This document shows, piece by piece, positions 8,256 through 15,866 of a DNA stretch of 64,000 nucleotides. This stretch comes from Gemmatimonadota bacterium (lineage in GTDB: Bacteria; Gemmatimonadota; Gemmatimonadetes; Gemmatimonadales; GWC2-71-9): positions 1 through 64,000 of the forward strand of contig JADJPD010000022.1 of assembly GCA_016713435.1 (NCBI GenBank). The letters are read 5' to 3'. Position numbers and translations under genes: made by a program. Within the stretch, counting starts at the first letter, position 1. Each line of letters begins with the position of its first letter. The notes beneath the pieces are model-generated. The model had not been told where the DNA came from. It ran no database searches and saw only the letters and a list, made by a program, of their open reading frames with translations.

Positions 8256-8265
8256 GGGTGAGGGA

Positions 8266-8294
8266 AAGCTAGCGCCCCGGGGCCCCCCGTTCAA
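8266..8294 (-). promoter_or_regulatory. Sigma70-type promoter of ssrA
   Basis: On the minus strand TTGAAC (8289-8294) and TAGCTT (8266-8271) are separated by exactly 17 bases of G/C-rich sequence. The -10 box ends about ten bases before the tmRNA 5' end. The remaining bases to 8507 hold no gene. Confidence 0.65.
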
Positions 8295-8507
8295 GCAAGC
8301 ACCGTCCGCCCCCGGGCCGGGGCGCCGCCTGCGTCGGGGGCTGGAACATGTGCACTCCGTCACAGGTCGCGCGTCGCCCTGATGCAATCCAGGTCTTGGC
8401 CGAGACCGCACCATCCCACAATCCCCAGCCTGCCACCGGTGCCCACAAGGGGCATCTGTCAGGCGCATCCCCGCCGCGGCCAGACCGCGCGCGGGAAGGA
8501 GGCGGTC

Positions 8508-10646
8508 ATGCGGTCAGCCCTGGTCCGACGGTTCCCCGCACCCCGGTGGGTGCCGGCCCTGCTCCATCCTGGCGGGGACGCTCCCCGCCCGCGCACCGGT
8601 GCCGCTCACCGGCCGCGTGGAAGGCTACGTCATCGATGCCACAGGCGCCCCGATGGCGTCCGCGCAGGTGCGCCTCACCGGCACGTCATTCTTCGCCGAG
8701 GCCGACAGCGCGGGACACTACTTCATCAACAACGTGCCGGTCGGTACCCACCGGCTCGAAGCCCGCCACGTGGGATACGCCCCGACGGTCGTCCCGGCCG
8801 TTGCCATCCGGGAAGGCGAGGTGACCTGGCAGCACTTCGCGCTGCGCGCGCGCGGCCTGGCGCTCGAGGAACTCACCGTGGAGGCCGACCTCCCCCTCGT
8901 CCCGCGGGACGAGGTCACCTCCCACCAACGGATCGAGGGTGCGCTGGGGCTGCAGCCGGGCATGGTGGGCACCGCCGGCAACGGGAACATCGAGGTACGC
9001 GGCGGCCGGGCCGATGAGGCCACGCAGTACATCGATGGCGTCCCGGTCTCCCCGGGCACCAGCGGCACACCGTCGGCGAGCCGGACCGGCGGCGCGGTGT
9101 CCACCCTCGGCGCGACGCCGGCCGGCACCAACGCCTTCGAGGACGCCTCCCTCACCACCGGCGCACTCGTCAGCGAGTTCGGCAACGCCGAGTCGGGCCT
9201 GGTGACGCTGCGCACCCCGGTGCCCGGCACCGAGGGCTACCGCCCCATCACCGAGAACCGCTTCCTCGACCCGCTGGTGAGCCCCGTCTCCACCTTCTCC
9301 ATCGACGTGGACGCCGCCTCCTACGCCAACGTCCGCCGCTTCCTCTCGGGCGGCATGCTGCCCCCGCCCGACGCGGTGCGCATCGAGGAGATGATCAACT
9401 ACTTCGACTACAGCTATCCCGAGCCCACCGGCGAGCATCCCTTCGCCGTGAGCATGGAGGCCGCCCCCGCGCCCTGGAACCCCGAGCACCAGCTGCTTCT
9501 CATCGGGCTCCAGGGCAAGCACCTCGACCGCCGGGCCATGCCGCCCAGCAACCTGGTGTTCCTGATCGACGTCTCCGGCTCCATGGACGATCCCGCCAAG
9601 CTCCCCCTGGTGCAGCAGGCCTTCCGCATGCTGGTGCAGCAGCTGCGCCCGGAGGACCGCGTGGCCATCGTGGTGTACGCCGGCGCGGCGGGCCTCGTGC
9701 TCCCCTCCACCTCGGGCGCCGACAAGGGCGCGATCCTCGCGGCGATCGACCGCCTCCAGGCCGGTGGCTCCACCGCCGGCGGCGCCGGCATCGCGCTGGC
9801 CTACCGGATCGCGCGGGAGAACTACTCGCCCCGCGGCAACAATCGCGTCATCCTGGCCACCGACGGGGACTTCAACGTCGGCGCCACCAGCGAGGCGGAC
9901 CTCCAGCACATGATCGAGGAGTACCGCGCCCAGGGCACCTTCCTCACCGTCCTCGGCTTCGGCACCGGGAACCTCAAGGACGACCGGATGGAGATGCTCG
10001 CCGACAAGGGCAACGGGCAGTACGCCTACATCGACACCTTCCAGGAGGCGCGCCGGGTGTTCATCCAGCAGTTCGGCGGCACCCTGCACGCCATCGCCAA
10101 GGACGTGAAGCTGCAGCTCGAGTTCAACCCCGCCACCGTCGCCGGTTATCGCCTGGTGGGCTACGAGAACCGCCTCCTCGCCCGCGAGGACTTCGACGAC
10201 GACACCAAGGATGCGGGCGAGCTCGGCGCCGGCCACACCGTCACCGCGCTCTACGAGGTGATCCCGGCCGGCCCCCGCGAGCTCGCGGGCACCGGGACCC
10301 TCCGCTACCAGAATGCCGGCCTCACCGCCCGCGCCGAACCGGCAGCGAGTGGCTGACGCTCGACCTCCGCTACAAGCGGCCTCGCGGCGAGCGGAGCATC
10401 CTGCTCTCGCACGTCTTCCGCGCCCCCGCGCCCGGCGCCCGCCCGAGCCGCAACTTCACCTGGGCCTCCGCGGTGGCCGAGTTCGGCCTGCTGCTCCGCC
10501 AGTCACAGTTCCGCGGCCAGGCCTCCCCCGAGGCCCTCCTCGAACGCGCCCAGACCGCCCTCGGCGACGACGAACAGGGCTACCGCACCGAGTTCCTCGG
10601 CCTGGTCCGGCGCTTCCAGGAGCTCCAGTACCGCTCGGCGCGCTGA
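8508..10646 (+). pseudogene. Secreted von Willebrand factor A protein with carboxypeptidase-like and plug-like N-terminus; two frameshifts
   Basis: The start at 8508 follows a strong AAGGAGG site and gives MRSALVRRFPAPRW, the front of a signal peptide; near 8563 the frame shifts and the rest (ILAGTLPARA) leads into GRVEGYVIDATGAPMASAQV, a carboxypeptidase regulatory-like beta-sandwich. Then come VRGGRADEATQYIDGVPV, like a TonB-receptor plug, the YfbK-type module VSTFSIDVDAASYANVRRFL, a vWA domain with MIDAS DVSGSM and ATDGDFNVG, and a C-terminal DUF3520-like part. The last part (EWLTLDLRYKRP ... LQYRSAR) is in a second frame after a break near 10340. The vWA fold binds metal and protein ligands. 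Export to the envelope is inferred from the signal peptide. Confidence 0.8.
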
Positions 10647-10689
10647 CCGCGTCGCCGTGGGCGTCGCCCGGGCGGGCTGCCGGTGTGAC

Positions 10690-10912
10690 TCAACGCAGAG
10701 GTGCAGAGGGCGCAGAGGAACGCGGGGATTGAGCCCGGGATCCGTTGCCCATCCCAGGCTCGGTAGTTGGTGTCAGGCGGCGGGACATCGGAGCGCGGTG
10801 CCGGACCGCAACTGACACCCACAAAACACAACGGGCCCACCCCGCGGTGAGCCCACCATGTACGCGCAGTCCTCTGCGCCCCTCCGCGCCCCTCCGCGCC
10901 TCTGCGGTGAAC
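10690..10912. repeat. Inverted-repeat element, copy 2 (diverged)
   Basis: It lies between the convergent vWA and GGDEF genes. The left end is CAACGCAGAGGTGCAGAGGG; the right end is CCTCCGCGCCTCTGCGGTGAA, matching copies 1 and 3. The left end has diverged and lacks part of the ACCGCAGAGG core. The middle contains its own inverted repeat, GGTGTCAG with CTGACACC, and a GGGCCCACC/GGTGAGCCC pair, but no gene. Confidence 0.75.
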
Positions 10913-10933
10913 CCGAACGCCCGGCGACGCCTC

Positions 10934-12334
10934 CTACGTCAGCGCCCTCGCCGTCTCCACCCGGTTCCGCCCCCCCTGCTTCGCCTCGTAGAGCGCCGAG
11001 TCCGCCTGCGCCGGCAGGTTGTCGATGCTGCGCGAGGTGTCCGGCAGCGACGCCACCCCGAAGCTGGCGCTGAGCGGCCAGGTGCGCCCCTGCCAGTCCC
11101 ACGGCGTGGTGCCGAGCTTGATGCGGATGCGGTCCGCCGCCTTGGCGCCGTAGATGAGCGGCGCCCCCGGCAGCCAGATCGCAAACTCCTCGCCGCCGAT
11201 GCGCGCCGCCGTGTCGCCACCGCGGATCTGGTCGTGCACCAGCCGGGAGAAGTGCACCAGCGCCGCGTCGCCGGCGTGATGGCCGAGCGTGTCGTTGAGC
11301 AGCTTGAACTTGTCGAGGTCGGCGTAGATCAGCGTGCCGCTGGTGACGCCGGCCCGGTGCATCGCCTCGTCGAGCCCGCGGCGGTTCTTGAGGCCGGTCA
11401 GCGGATCGGTGAGCGCCGCGTTCCCCAGTTCCTCGAACTTCCGCGCCCGCACGATCCGCGGCCCCGCGTTCCGGAGCGCCTCGTGCACCTCGGCGATCAC
11501 CGGCCCGATCGGCGCCGCGTTCTCGTCGGTCCAGAACGTCACCGCCCCGAGCGACTCGTCCTGGTACGTGATCGGCCAGATGATGGCCGGCGTGAAGTGG
11601 GTGCGCCGGTCGTGCACGATCCCGCCGAGCGGGTCGGCAATGGACGTGAGCGAAGGCACCTCGCCGGTGGCCACCTGGTGGATGGGGCTCCCCGGCTGGG
11701 CGTGGCTCTCGAGCAGGCGCCGGTCGGCGCGCCCCGAGGTCCCGACCACCTTCACCTGCCCCGAAAGCGTCACCGCCACGATCACTTCGGCGTTGAGGAT
11801 CCGCTCCAGCTGGTACGCCAGCCGGAGCCCGATGCTGCCGAGGGACTCGACCGGCCCTTCCTCGCTGGTCAGGTCAAGGAGCGGCCGCCGCGCCAGGCCG
11901 TCGAGCAGGGCCACCAGGTCCTCGGCGGCCCCCTTGAGCACGGCCGGCTCCGCGCTCTCGGGAAGCAGCATCCCGGCGGACAGGCCGCTCGCCGAGGCGT
12001 AGATCAGGGTGCCGGCATCGAGCCGCTCCGCCCCCGAGGCCCCCTGCAGCCGGAAGGTGGCCAGCCGCGCTTCCGCCGACGCAAGCGCCGCGGCCGGCGC
12101 GCGGTCGGCCAGCACCCGGTGCCACCGCCCCGCCTGCCCGTCGGTGACGGGCCCCTCCGACAGCCAGAGCGCGGTGGCCCGCCGTGCCTCACGGAGCCAG
12201 CGCAGCGCCGGTTGCGGCACCAGGGCCGGGTCCACCCCCACGTGCGGGGCCGGGTCGTCGGGCCGCCGCCGCCAGATCAGGGCCCCGGCGGCGCCCGCCG
12301 CCATCCCGCCCACGAGCCACCCGAGTGCGCTCAC
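10934..12334 (-). CDS. Membrane-anchored diguanylate cyclase (GGDEF domain)
   Basis: 466 residues from a GTG at 12334 that overlaps the corA stop (GTGA) and has GGAGG five bases upstream. One N-terminal membrane helix (LGWLVGGMAAGAAGALIW) is followed by a central sensor-like region of GAF character (about 150-300) and a C-terminal GGDEF domain. The active site is GGEEF, preceded by RGGDTAAR, so the inhibitory RxxD I-site is intact. ALTDPLTGLKNRRGLDE and YADLDKFKLLND are also typical. It should make c-di-GMP from two GTP. No EAL domain or partner gene is visible. An upstream start (12415) would run deep into corA and is unlikely. Confidence 0.85.
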   Translation of the reverse strand: MSALGWLVGGMAAGAAGALIWRRRPDDPAPHVGVDPALVPQPALRWLREARRATALWLSEGPVTDGQAGRWHRVLADRAPAAALASAEARLATFRLQGASGAERLDAGTLIYASASGLSAGMLLPESAEPAVLKGAAEDLVALLDGLARRPLLDLTSEEGPVESLGSIGLRLAYQLERILNAEVIVAVTLSGQVKVVGTSGRADRRLLESHAQPGSPIHQVATGEVPSLTSIADPLGGIVHDRRTHFTPAIIWPITYQDESLGAVTFWTDENAAPIGPVIAEVHEALRNAGPRIVRARKFEELGNAALTDPLTGLKNRRGLDEAMHRAGVTSGTLIYADLDKFKLLNDTLGHHAGDAALVHFSRLVHDQIRGGDTAARIGGEEFAIWLPGAPLIYGAKAADRIRIKLGTTPWDWQGRTWPLSASFGVASLPDTSRSIDNLPAQADSALYEAKQGGRNRVETARALT

Positions 12335-13250
12335 AGCCACCTCCGGCGCCGGAACCAGACATAGATGCCCACGCACACCGCGATCATCACGCCCCACACC
12401 GCCGGGTACCCCCACGGCTCGGGCAGCTCCGGCATGTGCTCGAAGTTCATGCCGTACACGCCCACGATGAACGTGAGCGGCAGGAAGAACGCCGAGAAGA
12501 TGGTCAGCACCTGCACCACCTCATTGGTGCGGTGCGCCGCCAGCTGCAGCTGCATGTTGAGCAGGTTGGTCACGTCTTCCAGCAGCTCGTCGGCGTAGAA
12601 GTGCATGCTCTCGGCGTTCTCCCGGAGGTCCTGCCCCAGCCCTGCCGTCTTCCCCTCGAGCCCGAAGCCGAGCCGCGAGGTGACGCTGAGGGTGCGCCAC
12701 AGCAGCCGCTTGGCCAGCCCCACCTGCCGCTTGATCAGGTACAGGTCGGAGAGCATCCGCGCCACGTCGTGCTCCGTGAAGAGCGAGTGCTCGTAGCTGT
12801 CGAGCCGCTCCTCCGCCTTCACCAGCGGCAGCTCATAGGAGAAGATCACCGCGTTGGCCAGGTCGGCGAGCAGCTGCGGCAGCGGGTCCCCGTGGTGGCC
12901 GCGCCCTTCTCCCAGGCCCACTCGTCCATCAGGCCGGTCAGGTAGGGCTGGTCCTTCCGGTGGATGGTGATCAGGAAGTCCTTCGACCAGAAGAGCGCCA
13001 CCTTCCGGGTGAAGGCCTGGATCGTGTCCGCGTCGTCCGCCGCCAGCTCGTCGTGCCCGCGCAGGATCGCGAACGACGAGCCGTTGAACCGCTCGAACTT
13101 GGGCAGGTGCTCGGGGTCCAGGCAGTCGGCCACGGCCGTGGCCGTCAGGCCGTAGTCGCGCGCCACCTGGTCCATGTCCGCGCGCGTCGGCTCCACCAGG
13201 TCGAGCCAGGTGAAGGGCGAGGACGCCGACTTGAAGACGGTTCGGAGCAC
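12331..13250 (-). pseudogene. corA: CorA-family magnesium/divalent cation transporter, one frameshift
   Basis: Starts MLRTVFKSASSPFTWLDLVE, then the cytoplasmic CorA funnel (TIQAFTRKVALFWSKDFLITIHR). Near 12895 the frame shifts and continues with the long stalk helices (LYLIKRQVGLAKRLLWRTL) and two membrane helices. The selectivity motif YGMNF is present after IFSAFFLPLTFIVGV, and the protein ends FRRRRWL. Total length would be about 306 residues, normal. One base explains the break, so the gene is probably intact in vivo. Its stop overlaps the start of the GGDEF gene, coupling the two. Confidence 0.85.
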
Positions 13251-13310
13251 GGAGCTCCCGGGTTGGGGGCTCGGCGCTCCCGCGGCGGCCAGGCCGGCGG
13301 GACCCCCGAG

Positions 13311-14057
13311 TTACGACCGAAGAATGCGGCCCGCCGCCATCGCGGCGCCGAAGCCATTGTCGATGTTGACCACCGTGACGCCCGCCGCACACGAGTTGAG
13401 CATGGCCAGGAGCGCCGCCAGCCCGCCGAACGACGCGCCATACCCCACGCTCGTCGGCACCGCGATCACCGGCTTGTCCACCAGCCCGCCCACCACGCTT
13501 GGCAGCGCGCCTTCCATGCCGGCCACCACGATCAGCACGTCCGCCGACCGCAGCGCCTCCCCCGAGTTGAGCAGCCGGTGAATCCCGGCGACGCCCACGT
13601 CGGAGAGCCGCGCCACGGCGAGCCCCAAGGCATCCGCGGTGTCGGCCGCCTCCTCCGCCACCGGCAGGTCGCTCGTCCCCGCGCAGGCGATGAGCACCGT
13701 CCCCGGCGGGGCCGCGGGCGTGCCGCGCTTGAGCAGCACCGTACGTCCGAGGGGGTTCCAGCGCATCCCGGGGAAGCGCGCCACCAGCGCCTCCGCCTGT
13801 GCCTCGGACGCCCGAGTCCCGAAGAACCCGCCCCCCGCCGCGTCCAGCCGCTCGCAGATGGCCACCACCTGCTCCACCGTCTTCCCCTGGCAGAACACTA
13901 CTTCCGGCGTCCCCTGCCGGAGCGCCCGGTGATGGTCCAGCTGCGCGAACGGCAGCTGCTCGGTGGGGAAGTGCCGCAACCGCTCGAGTGCGCTCTGGGG
14001 ATCGAGGGCCCCGCGCGCCACCTCGTCGAGGAGGCGGCCCAGCTGCTCCGGCGTCAC
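13311..14057 (-). CDS. larB: Nickel-pincer cofactor synthesis protein LarB
   Basis: 248 residues from a GTG (14057) overlapping the dusB stop by four bases. LarB carboxylates and hydrolyses nicotinic acid adenine dinucleotide, the first step of the nickel-pincer nucleotide cofactor of lactate racemase. Its C-terminal half resembles PurE: VLIACAGTSDLPVAEEAADTA, VVAGMEGALPSVVGGL, PTSVGYGASFGGL and CAAGVTVVNIDNGFGAA. The N-terminal part has HHRALRQGTPEVVFCQGKT. LarC, LarE and LarA are not in this window. An isolated larB is common and may serve an unknown Larnicol-type enzyme. Confidence 0.9.
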   Translation of the reverse strand: MTPEQLGRLLDEVARGALDPQSALERLRHFPTEQLPFAQLDHHRALRQGTPEVVFCQGKTVEQVVAICERLDAAGGGFFGTRASEAQAEALVARFPGMRWNPLGRTVLLKRGTPAAPPGTVLIACAGTSDLPVAEEAADTADALGLAVARLSDVGVAGIHRLLNSGEALRSADVLIVVAGMEGALPSVVGGLVDKPVIAVPTSVGYGASFGGLAALLAMLNSCAAGVTVVNIDNGFGAAMAAGRILRS

Positions 14058-15046
14058 GCCACCCCGGCCGCGGCGCCGTGCGACGCCAGGTAGTCCCCGA
14101 AGATCTGCTCCGCCGCCGCCATCGTCTCCACCTGGAAGAGCTTCTGGCGCAGGTCGCTGGCCCCGTGCATCCCCTTGGTGTACCAGCCGAAGTGCTTGCG
14201 GAACTCCACCACCGTCTTCCGGCTGTCGCCCTGCAGCCGGGTGGCGAGGCGGGCATGCTCGAGCGCCACCTGGAAGCGCTCCGCCGGCGCGGGCGGCGCC
14301 GGGCGCGGCTCCCCGCGGAGCAGCGCCTGGGCGTCGCGGAACAGCCAGGGATTCCCGAAGGCGCCCCGCCCGATCATCACGCCGGCACAGCCGGTGTGCT
14401 GCACCATGCGCACCACGTCGTCGGCCGTCACCACGTCGCCGTTGCCGATCACCGGGATGTCGAGCGCCGCCACCACCTGCGCGATCTCGTCCCAGTTGGC
14501 CTTCCCGCTGAACATCTGCGTCCGGGTGCGCGCATGCAGCGTGAAGGCCGTGGCCCCCGCATCCCGCATCCGCCGCGCGATGCCCACGGGATCCCGCTGC
14601 AGGTCGTTCCAGCCGCTCCGGGTCTTCACCGTCACCGGCAGGTGCGTGGCCTTCACGCAGGCGCGGATGATCTGCGCCACGAGGTCCATGTCCCTGAGGC
14701 ACCCCGACCCGCCGTTCCGCTGCACCACCTTCTTCACCGGGCAGCCGAAGTTGATGTCGATGAATTCCGGCCGATAATGTTCCGTGATGATCGCCGTGGC
14801 CTCGGCCATGGCGTTCGGGTCGGCGCCGTAGATCTGGATGCCGATCGGCCGCTCGCACTCCTCGAATTCGGCCCCCTCGAGGGTGTTCCGGATCCGGCGG
14901 CGCAGCGCCTCCGAGCTCAGGAACTCCGACAGCACCACGTCGGCCCCCAGCCCCCGGCAGATCTGCCGGAAGGGGGCCTCCGAGACCCCGGCCATGGGGG
15001 CCAGGAGCAGGGCGGGAGTGGAACTGTCGAAGTAGGGTAACCGCAT
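14054..15046 (-). CDS. dusB: tRNA-dihydrouridine synthase DusB
   Basis: 330-residue FMN enzyme that reduces uridines in the tRNA D-loop. It opens with LLLAPMAGVSEAPFRQICRG, has the active-site cysteine in INFGCPVKKVVQRNGG, then TVKTRSGWND, LHARTRTQMFSG, IPVIGNGDV and MIGRGAFGNPWLF, and a C-terminal helical domain (FRKHFGWYTKG). The length is normal. It is cotranscribed with larB through a GTGA overlap. A promoter would lie in the 98-bp divergent gap shared with the PTS gene. Confidence 0.93.
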   Translation of the reverse strand: MRLPYFDSSTPALLLAPMAGVSEAPFRQICRGLGADVVLSEFLSSEALRRRIRNTLEGAEFEECERPIGIQIYGADPNAMAEATAIITEHYRPEFIDINFGCPVKKVVQRNGGSGCLRDMDLVAQIIRACVKATHLPVTVKTRSGWNDLQRDPVGIARRMRDAGATAFTLHARTRTQMFSGKANWDEIAQVVAALDIPVIGNGDVVTADDVVRMVQHTGCAGVMIGRGAFGNPWLFRDAQALLRGEPRPAPPAPAERFQVALEHARLATRLQGDSRKTVVEFRKHFGWYTKGMHGASDLRQKLFQVETMAAAEQIFGDYLASHGAAAGVA

Positions 15047-15104
15047 CGGGGAATTCTACTTCCGGCCCCCGGCGGCAGCAACGGACCCGACCCCCGAACC
15101 GTCC

Positions 15105-15134
15105 TTTACAGCGAACCCCGGAGACCGGTAATCT
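15105..15134 (+). promoter_or_regulatory. Sigma70-type promoter of the PTS IIA gene
   Basis: TTTACA (15105-15110) and TAATCT (15129-15134) with an 18-base spacer. The expected transcription start is about 15141, only a few bases before the ATG at 15145, so the message may be leaderless or nearly so. Confidence 0.55.
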
Positions 15135-15144
15135 TCCCCCCGCC

Positions 15145-15597
15145 ATGCACCTCCGCGACTTCTACCAGCCCAGCGCCATCGCGCTCCCGCTCCCGGCGGC
15201 CTCCCGCGCCGAGGCCCTTCCCGCGATGGTCGGCCTCCTCGGCCTCGACCCGCGCGCCCGCGACACCCTGCTCCGCATCCTCACCCGCCGCGAGGAGCTC
15301 GGCTCCACGGGCGTCGGCCGCGGCATCGCGATCCCGCACGGCCGCTCCCTGGTGGTGAACCGCGTGCGCCTGGCCTACGGCTTCCACCCCGAGGGCCTGC
15401 CCTGGGACGCGATGGACGCCAAGCCCGTGCACCACTTCTTCATGATCGTGGCGCCGCCCATCGAGGTCTCCAACCAGTACCTCCCCATCCTCGGCAAGAT
15501 CGCCACCTTCGCCAAGGAGCCCGACGTCCCGGAACGGCTCTCGCGCATCACCTCGGCCGAGGAGTTCTTCCGGCTGCTCGACGAGAAGGGGGTCTAG
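15145..15597 (+). CDS. PTS IIA-like (PtsN-type) phosphotransferase domain protein
   Basis: 150 residues forming a fructose/mannitol-type EIIA domain. The phosphorylation-site histidine is in RGIAIPHGRS, preceded by TRREELGSTG and followed by VHHFFMIVAPP and LGKIATFAKEP. No EIIB, EIIC, HPr or EI is near, so a regulatory PtsN-like role is more likely than sugar import. This gene is divergent from dusB and followed by repeat copy 3. The start is fixed by the promoter and the absence of another in-frame start. Confidence 0.85.
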   Translation: MHLRDFYQPSAIALPLPAASRAEALPAMVGLLGLDPRARDTLLRILTRREELGSTGVGRGIAIPHGRSLVVNRVRLAYGFHPEGLPWDAMDAKPVHHFFMIVAPPIEVSNQYLPILGKIATFAKEPDVPERLSRITSAEEFFRLLDEKGV

Positions 15598-15608
15598 GTG
15601 GGGGGCTC

Positions 15609-15857
15609 GGCGCTCTTTTTCACCGCAGAGGCGCGGAGACGCGGAGGGCCGCAGAGGAACTGCACGTGAAAAGCGGGGCTCGTCGGAAGACGAGCCCCGC
15701 TGGGATTTTGTGGGCGCCAGTCCGGCGGCACCAGTCCCTTCCCGTGCCCCGGGCCACCTCATTTCACCGCACTCCCCTCAAGGGGATTTCCCCGCTCCGA
15801 GCGCAGGTCCTCTGCGGCCCTCAGCGTCTCCGCGCCTCTGCGGTGAAAAAGAGCGCC
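15609..15857. repeat. Inverted-repeat element, copy 3 (best preserved)
   Basis: About 249 bp between the convergent PTS IIA and guaA genes. The ends are inverted repeats of about 50 bp with only two mismatches: the left end starts GGCGCTCTTTTTCACCGCAG and the right end finishes with its reverse complement. The right 90 bp match copy 1. The centre carries a terminator-like hairpin. There is no gene or transposase in or beside it. Confidence 0.88.
15672..15708 (+). terminator. Terminator hairpin inside repeat copy 3
   Basis: AGCGGGGCTCGTC (15672-15684) pairs perfectly with GACGAGCCCCGCT (15689-15701) around GGAA, then GGGATTTT. It can end PTS IIA transcription. Confidence 0.65.
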
Positions 15858-15866
15858 GCCACCGCC

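Noticed and set aside
12334..12415. An upstream start for the GGDEF protein
   Set aside because: It would lie inside the corA coding end with no ribosome site, while the GTG at 12334 has GGAGG and a GTGA overlap.
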